33,732 bases of DNA. Origin: Chryseolinea sp. (GTDB lineage: Bacteria > Bacteroidota > Bacteroidia > Cytophagales > Cyclobacteriaceae). The stretch is from contig JAICGJ010000048.1 of NCBI GenBank assembly GCA_025923195.1, forward strand, positions 1-33,732. Direction: 5' to 3'. The translations under genes and the position numbers were made by a program. Shown here in pieces: positions 26,136-33,732 of the stretch. How positions within the stretch are numbered: position 1 is the stretch's first letter; each line of letters starts with the position of its first letter. The notes beneath the pieces were generated by a model. The model searched no databases. It was not told the DNA's origin and saw nothing but the letters and a program-made list of their open reading frames with translations.

Positions 26136-26521
26136 CAAAAATTTTACTTGTGGAAGACACTCCAGCACTGGCGACTGAAATTGCAGACATTCTTCAAATG
26201 GAACAATTTGAAGTTTCGCTTGCCACTAGCGGTTCAGACGCGCTTACCCGACTGAAAGAGCAATTCCCGGACGTTGTTATTTCCGACCTGTTTATGACAG
26301 GGATAGACGGATTTCAATTGATAACTGCAATAAAAAATGATTCGACGTTAAGACAAATACCCGTTATAATATTATCAGCGAGAACGGCTGCCGACGTTAT
26401 AGATAGGGTAAAAGCATTAGGCGGAGATCTCTTTATTCAAAAGCCATGCGATGGCCAATACCTGGTAAGGTCAATAAAGAAAGTATTAAACCAAAAGACA
26501 CAAATACCACACCATGATTAA
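26132..26521 (+). CDS. Single-domain CheY-like response regulator
   Basis: 129 residues, receiver domain only. The acidic pair is E8-D9 (ILLVEDTPAL), the phosphoacceptor is D52 (PDVVISDLFMTGIDGF), the switch residue region is PVIILSARTAAD, and the conserved lysine is in LFIQKPCD. No output domain is attached, so it probably relays phosphoryl groups or acts by protein contact. Its ATG overlaps the kinase stop by four bases and its end overlaps the LuxR-type regulator by eight bases. This tight packing implies co-translation, and the adjacent hybrid kinase is the obvious phosphodonor. Confidence 0.93.
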   Translation: MTKILLVEDTPALATEIADILQMEQFEVSLATSGSDALTRLKEQFPDVVISDLFMTGIDGFQLITAIKNDSTLRQIPVIILSARTAADVIDRVKALGGDLFIQKPCDGQYLVRSIKKVLNQKTQIPHHD

Positions 26522-27167
26522 ACTATTTCTGGTTGATGATCATACCCTTATGCGAGATGGGATCACTTCGATGCTTTCCGATTGTGAAGATATAACAGTC
26601 GTAGGGTCCTGTGGGACAGGCGAGGAAGCCATTAGCAAAGTACGGGAGAGCCAACCAGACGTCGTCTTGATGGATATTATGCTCCGTGGAATGACGGGCA
26701 TTGAGGCGACCCGATGGATCAAAGAGCAGGACAAAAACGTGAAGGTTATTCTGGTCTCGATGGAAGTCAAAAAGGAATATTTGGCAGCGGGAATACAATG
26801 CGGGATCGATGGATATATCCCTAAGGATTCTGACCGACAGACCATGATAGCTGCTATACGGACCGTATATGGTGGTGAACGTTATTTCACTGATGCGATA
26901 ACCAAACTTGTCTTTGAAGACTTTTATGTTCATGAAAAACTCAAAAACCCCGATAATACCCGCCTGCCTAACGATCTGACTAAGCGCGAGTATGAAGTTT
27001 TAGGACTTGTGGCTATGGGAAAAGGTAATAAGGAAATTGCCGAATGTTTATTCATCAGCATAAAGACGGTGGAGACCCATAAGGGTCATATTTTGGAGAA
27101 ACTGGGATTAAGGAATTCGGCCGAGCTTGTAAAATATGCCATCAAAAATAACATTGTGCAAGCATGA
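26514..27167 (+). CDS. NarL/FixJ-type response regulator with LuxR helix-turn-helix
   Basis: This 217-residue DNA-binding response regulator is the only transcriptional output in the signalling cluster. The receiver shows LFLVDDHTLMRDGI (acidic pair), D54 in PDVVLMDIMLRGMTGIEA, a serine in VILVSM and a lysine in GYIPKDSD. The C-terminal LuxR/GerE HTH (about residues 150-215) reads LTKREYEVLGLVAMGKGNKE, then ISIKTVETHKGHILEKLGL. Length and layout are standard for the family. It overlaps the preceding CheY-like gene by eight bases, so it should be co-transcribed with the kinases. Target genes cannot be inferred. Confidence 0.95.
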   Translation: MIKLFLVDDHTLMRDGITSMLSDCEDITVVGSCGTGEEAISKVRESQPDVVLMDIMLRGMTGIEATRWIKEQDKNVKVILVSMEVKKEYLAAGIQCGIDGYIPKDSDRQTMIAAIRTVYGGERYFTDAITKLVFEDFYVHEKLKNPDNTRLPNDLTKREYEVLGLVAMGKGNKEIAECLFISIKTVETHKGHILEKLGLRNSAELVKYAIKNNIVQA

Positions 27168-27275
27168 AGGAATCTGAACGCCTTGAGAATTGTTATGGCC
27201 ATTAGTGGTTTTGAATGGATTGCGAGTGAGAAAATTATATGGAAATTTGTAAGGCCCGTAAGGTTAGAAACAAAC

Positions 27276-27283
27276 AGAGGAGA
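27276..27283 (+). promoter_or_regulatory. Strong Shine-Dalgarno for the pseudo-receiver/HPt gene
   Basis: AGAGGAGA lies 6 bases before the ATG at 27290, an unusually good ribosome-binding site for this window, and it fixes the start of the gene. Most other genes here have no clear Shine-Dalgarno, as is common in Bacteroidota. Confidence 0.6.
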
Positions 27284-27289
27284 ATATAG

Positions 27290-28000
27290 ATGGAATCTCT
27301 GGGACCACATCCAATATTATTTGTGGAGATGGATTCGGAAAAGGCAATTCCCGCAGAGAAGTTACTGTCGGGGTGGGGACTTCATGTTTCTTCGGCAAGG
27401 AGTGGAAGAGAGGCAATTGAACTGACCAAAACCCGGCAATTCGAAGTTGTATTGATAGCCGTTGATCTTGTGGACATTAAAGCGTATGAGCTGGCAGGAG
27501 CCATTCGAAACCTGGGTGATCAATTTCAAAGCATACCTATTATAGGATACGGAGCGGAAAGGAGCGACGTAAACGGGAATGTGCTCACCGATTTCATTTG
27601 CCATCCATTCAGCGAAGTCGAATTACACAGCAAGCTCAAAACTCATTTAGATAAAATGAGGCCCGAAATTGTGATGGCTACGCTGGACCGTTGTGCAGAC
27701 GGAGATCCTGATTTTAGGCGTGAACTTGCGCAACTGCTTGCCAATAACGTCGCTGAGTTGATGACGAGTATTGATAAAGCACTGGCAGCCAACAACCCGG
27801 ATATTTTCATCAGGTCAGTCCACAAGACTAAGACCACGTTAGGCCTCTTGAATGATACGGAGATGTTAGAAGAGATTCGAATTATCCAGGCTAAGTTAAA
27901 AGAGCCAAACCCCGCGAACCTTCAAAGCCACATTACTAAGATGATCGATAGGTGCATCAAAACTATCGACACCCTGAAGTTTGTTTCCGAACAAGAATAA
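27290..28000 (+). CDS. Pseudo-receiver fused to HPt phosphotransfer domain
   Basis: A 236-residue two-domain protein. Residues 6-125 have the receiver fold pattern (PILFVEMDSEKAIPAEKLL, then FEVVLIAVDLVDIKAYELAG, then IPIIGYGA, then DFICHPFSEVEL). The phosphoacceptor position is A57, the switch Thr/Ser position is glycine, and the conserved lysine before the proline is H105, so it should not be phosphorylated in the usual way. Residues 140-230 form an HPt four-helix bundle with H178 in SVHKTKTTLGLL; histidine and the lysine at +3 are kept, while the usual glycine at +4 is threonine. HPt proteins shuttle phosphoryl groups between receivers. It lies 122 bp after the LuxR-type regulator and its stop abuts the convergent DUF2461 stop. 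Alignment is by eye. Confidence 0.82.
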   Translation: MESLGPHPILFVEMDSEKAIPAEKLLSGWGLHVSSARSGREAIELTKTRQFEVVLIAVDLVDIKAYELAGAIRNLGDQFQSIPIIGYGAERSDVNGNVLTDFICHPFSEVELHSKLKTHLDKMRPEIVMATLDRCADGDPDFRRELAQLLANNVAELMTSIDKALAANNPDIFIRSVHKTKTTLGLLNDTEMLEEIRIIQAKLKEPNPANLQSHITKMIDRCIKTIDTLKFVSEQE

Positions 28001-28663
28001 TTATGCAAGGGCTTCGGTCAAGAAATCATTGAGCGGTTTTGCGGTCTTCATGGATTCCACGAGGAGTTTCAAAAAAGTTTTGTGCAATACCTGCGCATCA
28101 CTAAAACTATGGGTGGCCATAAAGCTCTTCAGTTTCAGATATTCGATGTGTGGATGGTCTTTGGCATATCCTTTTGGCATCGTCTTCAATTTATCCTCAT
28201 CCCACAGGTGACCGAATATTCTTTTAAATTTTATTTCAGCTAAAATTTCTGCAAACCGTTCTCCATTGTAATCAATTTCTTGCCGGATTTTTGCCAAGTT
28301 CTCAGCACTGGGAAGGTATAGGCCAGCTGCAACCATGCTCTTGTTTCCAGGTTCTATTTGAAAATAATAGCCGGGTCTTCCGGTGCCTTTCCCGGACGCA
28401 GACAATCCGGCGCTGAGAAATGTCTTATACGGAGTTTTGTCCTTGCTGAATCTTATGTCGCGATAAATCCGAAACGTTAATTTTTTGTGATCCAGCCCCG
28501 CCAAAGTCTCGTCGTGGACAATCATTTGATGAAGCAAGTCGCCAACAAATCCTTCAAAATCGTCTTTTACCTGAAGAAATACTTCCTTGTTTTTTTCAAA
28601 CCATTCACGATTGTTATTCCTGGAAAGCTTCTTGAGGAAGTCTAGAGTTCTTTTGAATTCCAT
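28001..28663 (-). CDS. DUF2461 family protein
   Basis: A 220-residue protein matching DUF2461 (TIGR02453 type) by its hallmarks: LDFLKKLSRNNNREWFEKNK at the N-terminus, KLTFRIYRDIRFSKDKTPYK, YYFQIEPGNKSMVAAGLYLP in the centre, and PKGYAKDHPHIEYLKLKSF toward the end. Length is typical. No function is established for the family; no signal peptide or membrane segment is visible. It is the last gene of a probable murF, GH172-like, DUF2461 transcription unit, 26 bp after the GH172-like stop. Its stop codon directly adjoins that of the convergent HPt gene, leaving no spacer for a terminator. Confidence 0.9.
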   Translation of the reverse strand: MEFKRTLDFLKKLSRNNNREWFEKNKEVFLQVKDDFEGFVGDLLHQMIVHDETLAGLDHKKLTFRIYRDIRFSKDKTPYKTFLSAGLSASGKGTGRPGYYFQIEPGNKSMVAAGLYLPSAENLAKIRQEIDYNGERFAEILAEIKFKRIFGHLWDEDKLKTMPKGYAKDHPHIEYLKLKSFMATHSFSDAQVLHKTFLKLLVESMKTAKPLNDFLTEALA

Positions 28664-28689
28664 ACGTACTAAAATCGAGTTTCACAGAC

Positions 28690-29907
28690 CTAATATTTTT
28701 CCGGTAATGCCGCAATCCTGGCGTTCAGTTCCTGGAGTGCCGGTGCTTCCGATGCGGGGGTGTTGAGATAAAAATATGCTGTTGCTGAAACGTCATCCTG
28801 CCTATAGAAATTTGTCCATCCCTCGGGAAAATTCGCATCATTTAGTTGAATGGGAGTCTGCAATTCCAGGAGCTTCACAAATTCCTTACCTGCAACCGTT
28901 ACAGGTATAAGGGGTGCGCCGTTTTTTACGTACTCTCGGACCTTATCGCGCATCTCCCCGCCCATAATTTGAATTGTAACTTTGCAGGCACTGCTAAAAT
29001 AAACAGGATCTGGGATATGATACCGGTAAAAAGCCCACTGCCTGTTTTTTTCATCAGCTACCAGACATCCCTGATATTGATGCGTAAATAATCCCTGCCC
29101 CCAGCCCGTTCCAATATAATCTTCCGTACCAGTTCCATTCAAGGTAGGCAGTTCAATATCTCCATCCAGGTAAATTTTTACCTCTCCCTCGCCCCACCAG
29201 CTATTTTCGTATAGTTGGTCCGTTATAATTCCCATATTCATTCCCAGGAATCGGCCCTTGCCTTTCACGAGGGGAAGAATAGCGAAGTCCTTTCCAAGTT
29301 CCGTCTTTTGAACGCGACTCCAGTACGCGTGAAAGTATGCTATATCCTCCGAGTGTGATTTTACTTGTTGAAAGTTTACATCGTAAAATAACATAACTGG
29401 TTTTTCACTTTCATTTTTCAGCGCAATACGCGCGGCCTTTCGATAAGGCATAGGGATGTAGCATGTGAACGATCGTCCCTCCGGATCTGAAAACAATGCG
29501 TTTTGAAATGCTACCTTTCGACCCAATCCGAGACCAAAAAAATCACCGAGTGGTACAGAGACAGCAGGCTTTGGATTTTCATCCCAATACATCTCCAATT
29601 TCAGCGATCTTAACATGGCGGGTGAACGGTCATTGATTGTCATCCAGATGCGTTGAATTATTCCAGCGCCTTTGGTATTCAGCAGGAGCTTGGTTTCACC
29701 TGGTGTGATGTTTTCGGAGGGATGTCCCTTGGCTCTCTTATTTTCCGATCCGCCTTTGCCCTTTTCTGCTGTCGGATTTTCAAAACTTGACCAGCGCGTC
29801 TCCGTATCCTTGGGTAATTTGTAAAGATCTTGGGCTGCTGCCAGTTTGAACAATAGTATTATGATCAAGACCGACAGATAGTATTTAATGTTGCGTGCCA
29901 TAAGCAT
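28690..29907 (-). CDS. Secreted DUF2961 / GH172-like glycoside hydrolase family protein
   Basis: A 405-residue exported protein with a signal peptide (hydrophobic 9-22, cleavage near A25/Q26). The body matches DUF2961, the founding domain of glycoside hydrolase family 172. Signs are TRWSSFENPTAEKGKGGSEN near the N-terminus, PLGDFFGLGLG, WWGEGEVKIYLDGD with E240 and E242, and LNGTGTEDYIGTGWG with E262. GH172 enzymes use two glutamates about 20 residues apart, and these are the candidates. Characterised members act on alpha-D-fructofuranosides and D-arabinofuranosides, but many DUF2961 proteins are untested, so the substrate here is open. It follows murF by 58 bp and precedes DUF2461 by 26 bp on the same strand. 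A start at the third residue (MARN) is equally possible. Confidence 0.88.
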   Translation of the reverse strand: MLMARNIKYYLSVLIIILLFKLAAAQDLYKLPKDTETRWSSFENPTAEKGKGGSENKRAKGHPSENITPGETKLLLNTKGAGIIQRIWMTINDRSPAMLRSLKLEMYWDENPKPAVSVPLGDFFGLGLGRKVAFQNALFSDPEGRSFTCYIPMPYRKAARIALKNESEKPVMLFYDVNFQQVKSHSEDIAYFHAYWSRVQKTELGKDFAILPLVKGKGRFLGMNMGIITDQLYENSWWGEGEVKIYLDGDIELPTLNGTGTEDYIGTGWGQGLFTHQYQGCLVADEKNRQWAFYRYHIPDPVYFSSACKVTIQIMGGEMRDKVREYVKNGAPLIPVTVAGKEFVKLLELQTPIQLNDANFPEGWTNFYRQDDVSATAYFYLNTPASEAPALQELNARIAALPEKY

Positions 29908-29965
29908 CTTAATTATCGATTATCAATTATAGGACTGGCCTGGACCAGTGAACGTAGTCATGGAA

Positions 29966-31252
29966 TTAGAGATAGTCTATGATTGTTTCGAGTCCTATTC
30001 CCCGGGAGGCCTTGACCAGAATCGTTGCGTCTTTTACCGGATGTATTTTAAGATCCTCGATCAATTCATTTTTTGTTTCAAAGTATTTAGCGTCTGGGAT
30101 TTCTGCGAGAGCAGTCTTAAATAATTTCCCGCAAAGGTAGACACCTCCGAACTTTTTTTCCCGTATGAGCTTTCCGATACCGCGATGCTCCTTCTCCGAC
30201 TCGCCCTCCAATTCAAACATGTCACCCAGGATAAGTACCTTATTATTTGCTTTTATGGAGGCAAGATTCTCGACCGCAGCTTGCATGGAACTCGGATTAG
30301 CGTTATACGCATCGAGTATTATTCTGTTGTTTCCCTTTTGAATCATTTGGGACCTCATATTGCCAGGCTCATACTGCGCGATCGCCTGGTTAGCATGACT
30401 AGCGTCAACGCCGAAGTACTTTCCGATGCACAACGCTGCCATAACATTTTCAAAATTATATGCCCCAATTAAGCTTGTCTGAATCTTATCTCCATTTTCA
30501 GCCTCGATTTTGAGAAAAGGATCGGCGCTAATTAGCTTTCCATAATAAAAGTCCCCCTTTGCAGGATAAAATACGGGTGCTTTAAAGCGTTTGGACATGT
30601 TGTACAGAGTCTCATTCTGCGAGTTTATAAATACAATACCGCCCGTATTAATGAGATGCTGATACAATTCTGATTTAGCCCGAATAATATTTTCATATCC
30701 GCCAAACAATCCAATATGAGCACGCCCGATATTTGTTATAAATCCATGCGACGGATTTGCTATCGTACAAAGTAGTGCAATTTCACCCAGGTGATTCGCA
30801 CCCATCTCGACAACGGCGACTTCCACGTTTCTGTCGATGGCCAATAGGGTGAGCGGTACACCAATGTGATTGTTGAGATTTCCTTTAGTAGCCGACGTCT
30901 TGAACTTCGTACTTAAAACGGCATGTAATAATTCCTTGCTTGTCGTTTTTCCGTTTGAACCCGTCAATCCAATCACAGGGATCTTCAGTTGATCCCTGTG
31001 GTATCGCGCCAGTTTTTGCAGCGTCTCCAATACATCGTTCACATAAATATATCGTTCACTGACAGCGAATTCTTTCTCATCCACGACGGCGTAGGTAGCG
31101 CCTTTTTCCAGCGCTTGGCTTGCAAAAGTGTTGGCGTTGAATTTTTCTCCTTTTAACGCAAAAAAAATCGATCCTGTATTGACTTGACGCGAGTCGGTCG
31201 AAACCTTGCCGGACTCCAGAAACCTTGCGTATAGATCTTTAATTTCCATCAT
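29966..31252 (-). CDS. murF: UDP-N-acetylmuramoyl-tripeptide--D-alanyl-D-alanine ligase
   Basis: MurF adds D-Ala-D-Ala to the UDP-MurNAc-tripeptide with ATP, the last cytoplasmic soluble step of peptidoglycan precursor synthesis. All Mur-ligase parts are present in 428 residues. The N-terminal substrate domain has STDSRQVNTGSIFFALKG. The P-loop is GLTGSNGKTTSKEL (residues 95-108). The central domain has KGNLNNHIGVPLTLL and VVEMGANHLGEI, with the metal-binding glutamate and histidine. The C-terminal domain has ILDAYNANPSSMQAA and LILGDMFELEGESE. It stands apart from any dcw cell-division cluster visible here, and heads a minus-strand unit with the GH172-like and DUF2461 genes. It is divergent from the type A sorted protein gene, 96 bp away. 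Confidence 0.97.
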   Translation of the reverse strand: MMEIKDLYARFLESGKVSTDSRQVNTGSIFFALKGEKFNANTFASQALEKGATYAVVDEKEFAVSERYIYVNDVLETLQKLARYHRDQLKIPVIGLTGSNGKTTSKELLHAVLSTKFKTSATKGNLNNHIGVPLTLLAIDRNVEVAVVEMGANHLGEIALLCTIANPSHGFITNIGRAHIGLFGGYENIIRAKSELYQHLINTGGIVFINSQNETLYNMSKRFKAPVFYPAKGDFYYGKLISADPFLKIEAENGDKIQTSLIGAYNFENVMAALCIGKYFGVDASHANQAIAQYEPGNMRSQMIQKGNNRIILDAYNANPSSMQAAVENLASIKANNKVLILGDMFELEGESEKEHRGIGKLIREKKFGGVYLCGKLFKTALAEIPDAKYFETKNELIEDLKIHPVKDATILVKASRGIGLETIIDYL

Positions 31253-31348
31253 TCAAGTTATCTCAATTGGTATATGCGCTTTGAGAAGTATCTTGCAAGT
31301 AATACAACAGCGCGCGTTTGATCAACGTTAAGGATAAAGAATAATTTA

Positions 31349-33556
31349 ATGGTCACGTTACTTCGTTTTCTGATACTGATCTTTCCGTTGACCCTCCATG
31401 CGCAATTTACCTATGTGCTTGAGCAGAACATATCTGTTCAAGACCAGTCAGGGAATGCGTTGGCACTTCCCTGGGCTGGGGGATTAAATGCTGCCCACTA
31501 TAACACGTTGGATTTAAACGGCGATAGCAACGATGACCTTGTGATATTTGACCGGATGGCTGATAAAATTCTCACGTTTATCAATCAAGACAATACCTAT
31601 CGGTATGCGCCGGAATTTGAGGGATTTTTTCCGGATGAAATAACGAACTGGCTCCTGCTTCGTGACTTCAATTGTGACGGAAGAAAGGATATTTTCACCG
31701 GTCATATATTAGGTATCAAAGTTTACACCAACGTCACGTCACCTGGTGAAAATCCAAGCTGGGAGGAATTTTTTTTCTACAGCGGATCTCCCGGATCCAA
31801 AAGCGAAGTGCTATTGACGAAGGGCTTCTCCGGAAAGATAAACCTTCAGCTACAGTTCGATGATTTGCCGTCTTTCAACGATGCCGATGGTGACGGAGAT
31901 CTTGATATTTTCAACATGCGATTCGCAGGACAAGGCACAGTAGAGTACCATCAAAACTTTAGCAAAGAGCGCTATGGCACGTGCGATTCGCTTGACTTCG
32001 AAAGAATCACTCAAACGTGGGGTGGTTTTACAGAATGCGACTGTGGCGAATTTGCGTACAATAACGAAGATTGTGCAACGATCGGGGGCCGCACAAAGCA
32101 TGCTGGAGGCAAGAGCCTGCTTATGCTCGATATCGATAATAATAACAACCTCGATGTATTGTTCTCCGAAGCCGAATGCACCAACTTATATGCGCTGCCA
32201 AACGAAGGGACTACTGAAAACCCCACAATCCAGTCGAGCTTTCAGTTCCCAGCAACGTCGCCTGTTAATTTTCTAATTTACCCTGCAGCCTTTTATGAAG
32301 ATGTTGATTTCGATGGTCGCAGGGACTTAATTTCCGTTCCAAATATTTTTTCCAAGCCGGCCGAGATTTTTACAGCCGACCTCAGCCGCAGCAACTGGCT
32401 CTATAAGAATACAGGCACAGACGCGTCGCCGGTTTTCACCTATGTCACGAATTCGTTCTTGCAGGATCAGATGATCGACGTAGGTGACAATGCAATTCCT
32501 GCTTTTGCCGATTATGATGGCGATGGTGATCAGGACATGTTCGTGAGTCATAACAATACACAAGTTACTGGTGCAACGGTATGGATGTATGAAAATGTTG
32601 GTACAACATCCTCGCCGTCGTTTTCTCTGACGGATAGAGATGCCTTCGCATTTTCATCGCAGGACTTTTACAATCTCAAGATCCAATTTTCGGATTTGAA
32701 CCATGATTCTAAAACTGATCTGGTTTTCACTGCTACAAGCTTCATCAATGGCCAAACCAGACTTTACTATCTGCCGAATAGGGCCAGCACGGGGCTGGAC
32801 TTCGATATACAAGCAATGGAGCAAACCGATATCGCAATCGTTTCATCAGAAAATATTTCCGCAGTCGACGTGAATGGCGATGGTTTTCAGGATTTGTTGA
32901 TTGGTAAAAGCAATGGCACACTCCAGTACTGGAGGAACCTGGGCCAGGCGACCCCAAAATTCTCGTTGGAAAATGACGGTTATCTTGGCTTGACGCCCAA
33001 TATTTTCAGTCAGAACGTTGCCGTGACAGAGGCGGATCTTGATGCGGATGGCAACCTTGACCTTGCGTTGGGAGACCAACGAGGGATCCTCACTATTGTT
33101 AGCAACTTCAGAGATGCTGACACCGTGGACGATGCCTTCTCAGAGATCATTTTTAATCCCTTAACGCAGAAGTATCATACTAAGAACCTCGGCGGCCGGA
33201 TATGGCCTACAACTGCAAACTTATTCAACTCGAATAAGGCGTCCATTATCGTGGGAAATATATTGGGAGGACTTCGGGTCCTGCGACATGACGACGGTCA
33301 GTCACTGCCCAAGGATCCTGTTATCATTATTTATCCCAATCCCGTGGATAAGGAGTCAGAATGGGTAACCGTGCAAATTGACCGCCCGGCAACGCTTCAG
33401 GTTTTCAATGGACTTGGACAAGCGGTAACTCTTCCGGTGCAAGTTGCTGGAAATGAGAATTACCAATTTAAAGTGCCATACATACCTGATGGTGTATACT
33501 ATCTCCGATTCACGACGCAAGGTTCCTCGGTTGGCAAGAGGCTGGTCGTTCACTGA
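31349..33556 (+). CDS. Secreted FG-GAP/VCBS repeat protein with T9SS type A sorting domain
   Basis: A 735-residue exported protein. A signal peptide (cleavage near A18/Q19) leads to about nine FG-GAP/VCBS-like calcium-loop repeats across residues 50-620, for example DLNGDSNDDLVIF, DADGDGDLDIFNM, DYDGDGDQDMFV, DVNGDGFQDLLIG and DLDADGNLDLALG. A cysteine-rich insertion (TECDCGEFAYNNEDC) sits between the third and fourth repeats. The last ~75 residues form a Por secretion tail: IIIYPNPVDKESEWVTVQI, LQVFNGLGQAV, and PDGVYYLRF ending in GKRLVVH. This is a type A T9SS sorting domain, unlike the type B domains of the two large proteins upstream, and predicts export with cleavage and surface anchoring. 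Function beyond a propeller-like adhesin or binding protein is unknown. Confidence 0.92.
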   Translation: MVTLLRFLILIFPLTLHAQFTYVLEQNISVQDQSGNALALPWAGGLNAAHYNTLDLNGDSNDDLVIFDRMADKILTFINQDNTYRYAPEFEGFFPDEITNWLLLRDFNCDGRKDIFTGHILGIKVYTNVTSPGENPSWEEFFFYSGSPGSKSEVLLTKGFSGKINLQLQFDDLPSFNDADGDGDLDIFNMRFAGQGTVEYHQNFSKERYGTCDSLDFERITQTWGGFTECDCGEFAYNNEDCATIGGRTKHAGGKSLLMLDIDNNNNLDVLFSEAECTNLYALPNEGTTENPTIQSSFQFPATSPVNFLIYPAAFYEDVDFDGRRDLISVPNIFSKPAEIFTADLSRSNWLYKNTGTDASPVFTYVTNSFLQDQMIDVGDNAIPAFADYDGDGDQDMFVSHNNTQVTGATVWMYENVGTTSSPSFSLTDRDAFAFSSQDFYNLKIQFSDLNHDSKTDLVFTATSFINGQTRLYYLPNRASTGLDFDIQAMEQTDIAIVSSENISAVDVNGDGFQDLLIGKSNGTLQYWRNLGQATPKFSLENDGYLGLTPNIFSQNVAVTEADLDADGNLDLALGDQRGILTIVSNFRDADTVDDAFSEIIFNPLTQKYHTKNLGGRIWPTTANLFNSNKASIIVGNILGGLRVLRHDDGQSLPKDPVIIIYPNPVDKESEWVTVQIDRPATLQVFNGLGQAVTLPVQVAGNENYQFKVPYIPDGVYYLRFTTQGSSVGKRLVVH

Positions 33557-33617
33557 TTGCACAAAGCAACTGAGACCTGCAAGAAGGATCTATTTTCTAT
33601 CGTAATTTCTTTGCCAG

Positions 33618-33650
33618 TTTGCCCCAATTATATAATTCCTTTCATCTTTG
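33618..33650 (+). promoter_or_regulatory. Bacteroidota-type promoter candidate for the HAD gene
   Basis: TTTG at 33618-33621 and CATCTTTG at 33643-33650 are separated by 21 bases, within the Bacteroidota range for TTTG to TAnnTTTG, with one mismatch in the -7 element. The element ends 26 bases before the ATG at 33677. No other strong element is present in the 120-bp gap. Confidence 0.35.
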
Positions 33651-33676
33651 CACCCAAAAAATCGAGACCGCACCAT

Positions 33677-33732
33677 ATGAGTTGCGCATTTATATTCGAT
33701 ATGGATGGAGTTATCGTTGATAGCAACCCCAC
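33677..33732 (+). CDS. HAD-family hydrolase, N-terminal fragment
   Basis: Only the first 18 codons are inside the window; the gene continues past the right edge. They read MSCAFIFDMDGVIVDSNP, the classic HAD motif I with nucleophile D8 and acid D10 in DMDG. This is typical of beta-phosphoglucomutase/phosphoglycolate-phosphatase-like subfamily members, which use a helical cap to select small phosphorylated substrates. Which substrate it uses cannot be judged from this fragment. The start is well placed after a candidate promoter. Confidence 0.85.
   Translation, partial: MSCAFIFDMDGVIVDSNP

Noticed and set aside
27183-27425. Plus-strand open frame of 80 codons spanning the gap before the HPt gene
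   Set aside because: It overlaps the HPt gene start in another frame, has no recognisable features, and the strong Shine-Dalgarno at 27276-27283 serves the HPt gene.
29937-29952. Hairpin ACTGG/CCAGT in the murF to GH172 gap as a terminator
   Set aside because: The 5-bp stem is weak and there is no T tract in the direction of transcription, so an operon remains likely.

Overview
The window looks like a chromosomal segment from a gliding-type Bacteroidota, most probably order Cytophagales. The assignment rests on three kinds of sequence evidence: type IX secretion system (T9SS) C-terminal sorting domains of both type A and type B, a PorP/SprF family outer-membrane protein directly behind a giant SprB-like adhesin, and several Bacteroidota-flavoured families (DUF2652, Bacteroidota-type AnmK, GH172/DUF2961). 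No rRNA, tRNA, CRISPR array, insertion sequence or phage gene was seen.

Layout, left to right. (1) 1-1872: a partial phytanoyl-CoA-dioxygenase-like gene on the minus strand, cut by the left edge, divergent from a cupin/AraC regulator. (2) 1970-4239: anmK (cell-wall recycling) and a small outer-membrane beta-barrel, both minus strand. (3) 4645-18967: a three-gene plus-strand operon. It comprises a 979-residue FG-GAP propeller/Ig/PKD protein with a type B sorting domain, a 3483-residue adhesin with 26 Ig-like repeats, and an SprF-like protein whose ATG overlaps the adhesin stop. The adhesin alone is about 31% of the window. (4) 18996-20075: a DUF2652 cyclase-fold protein on the minus strand. 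(5) 20231-21704: an LsrG/ABM-type monooxygenase and an iron-containing alcohol dehydrogenase, one base apart. (6) 21939-28000: a phosphorelay cluster of a membrane PAS histidine kinase, a receiver-PAS-PAS-kinase, a CheY-like receiver, a LuxR-type response regulator and a pseudo-receiver/HPt protein. (7) 28001-31252, minus strand: murF, then a secreted GH172-like protein, then DUF2461, probably co-transcribed. (8) 31349-33556: a secreted FG-GAP protein with a type A sorting domain. (9) 33677 to the right edge: the first 18 codons of a HAD-family hydrolase.

How the parts fit. The operon at 4645-18967 most likely encodes surface proteins exported by T9SS, with the SprF-like protein helping to deliver or anchor the adhesin. 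The signalling cluster contains every module of a multistep phosphorelay: two kinases, several receivers, one HPt and one DNA-binding output. Its HPt is fused to a receiver that has lost the phosphoacceptor aspartate. The least described items are that pseudo-receiver/HPt fusion, a near-identical 27-base element ending at or just after an ATG in front of both kinase genes, and the two-domain periodicity inside the adhesin. All family assignments are by eye from motifs; no database search was run.
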